A DNA stretch of 64,000 nt from positions 1-64,000 of the forward strand of contig CALUJC010000001.1 of NCBI GenBank assembly GCA_944320865.1. The letters are read 5' to 3'. The position numbers and the translations under genes are program-made. The DNA comes from an uncultured Bacteroides sp. (GTDB lineage: Bacteria; Bacteroidota; Bacteroidia; Bacteroidales; Bacteroidaceae). This document shows positions 63,708 through 64,000 of the stretch, one piece after another. The notes below the pieces were generated by a model, which saw nothing but the letters and a program-made list of their open reading frames with translations, was not told the origin of the DNA and did no database searches. Position 1 is the stretch's first letter; each line of letters starts with the position of its first letter.

Positions 63708-64000
63708 ATGATGGACAAAATGAAGAAACTCGTGATATTCGACCTGGACGGCACGCTGCTCAACACCATTGCCGACCTGGCACAGAGCACCAACCACGCC
63801 CTCGAGGAGTTGGGCTACCCCACGCACGACGAGGACTCGTACCGCCAACGGGTGGGCAACGGCATCAACAAGCTCTTTGAGCGCGCCCTGCCCGAGGGGG
63901 AGAAGACGGAGGAAAACGTGCTGCGCATGCGCCAGGCATTTATACCATATTATAATATACATAACGCCGACCGCAGTCTTCCCTACCCCGGCATACCCGC
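63708..64000 (+). CDS. HAD phosphatase, phosphoglycolate phosphatase-like (partial)
   Basis: The first 97 codons of a gene that runs off the window. MMDKMKKLVIFDLDGTLLNT gives motif I with both aspartates, then the cap helix region (LAQSTNHALEELGYP, VGNGINKLFERALP). This N-terminus and cap fit phosphoglycolate phosphatase-type enzymes (Gph). Start at 63708, 63711 or 63720; the remaining motifs are outside. Confidence 0.85.
   Translation, partial: MMDKMKKLVIFDLDGTLLNTIADLAQSTNHALEELGYPTHDEDSYRQRVGNGINKLFERALPEGEKTEENVLRMRQAFIPYYNIHNADRSLPYPGIP

Overview
The window is a 64 kb chromosomal stretch from a member of the Bacteroidales, most likely Bacteroides or a close relative. Three things point there. 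Promoters follow the Bacteroides form (a TAnnTTTG box at -7, sometimes with TTTG 19-20 bp upstream) and Shine-Dalgarno sequences are weak or absent. Several families are typical of the group: M64 peptidase, PCMD lipoproteins, HU-like proteins with a DUF4469-type Ig domain, collagen-like/GLUG lipoproteins, an OstA/LptD-like protein and a DPP-IV peptidase. Metabolism also fits (methylmalonyl-CoA mutase, NAD-linked FabI). Coding regions are fairly GC-rich and intergenic regions AT-rich. The species cannot be named from sequence alone.

Layout. 0-9 kb: secreted M64 peptidase, GNAT, an exbB-(membrane protein)-exbD-exbD operon, tRNA-Ser(GGA), a polyprenyl synthase-hypothetical-tatD operon, and tonB. 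9-14 kb: cmk-ispH, pfkA and an SF1 helicase. 14-20 kb: a branched-chain amino acid operon ilvD-ilvB-ilvN-thioesterase-ilvC, preceded by a complete ribosome-mediated attenuator. 21-33 kb: an FKBP isomerase with a metal-binding tail, a cysteine desulfidase-like gene, two PCMD lipoproteins flanking an outer-membrane barrel, aroC, an M20 dipeptidase and topB. 32-36 kb: an HU-like protein and a GLUG/collagen-like lipoprotein whose signal peptide is out of frame across a C8 tract. 36-46 kb: mutA-mutB, a HAD phosphatase, pgi, gpsA and lysS. 46-64 kb: a cytidylate kinase-like gene, a second HU-like protein, an AspT-type transporter, tRNA-Arg(CCG), asnA, ung, a second collagen-like/GLUG lipoprotein, lptD, an HD hydrolase, DPP-IV with lipA, an RsmI-like methylase, fabI and the start of a HAD phosphatase.

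The most unusual content is between the genes. Six loci carry short arrays of 3-6 imperfect palindromes at an exact period of 22, 23 or 24 bp. The core differs from locus to locus, except that the arrays at 27.5 and 40.4 kb are related. Two of the arrays lie directly upstream of the only two HU-like DNA-binding genes, and those two proteins end in the same acidic tail. One array encodes the C-terminus of a HAD phosphatase. The window also holds several dispersed repeat families and a MITE-like element with a TTA target duplication inside another inverted repeat. Regulatory and variable features include the poly-C tract (likely phase variation) and the ilv leader peptide with mutually exclusive antiterminator and terminator helices.
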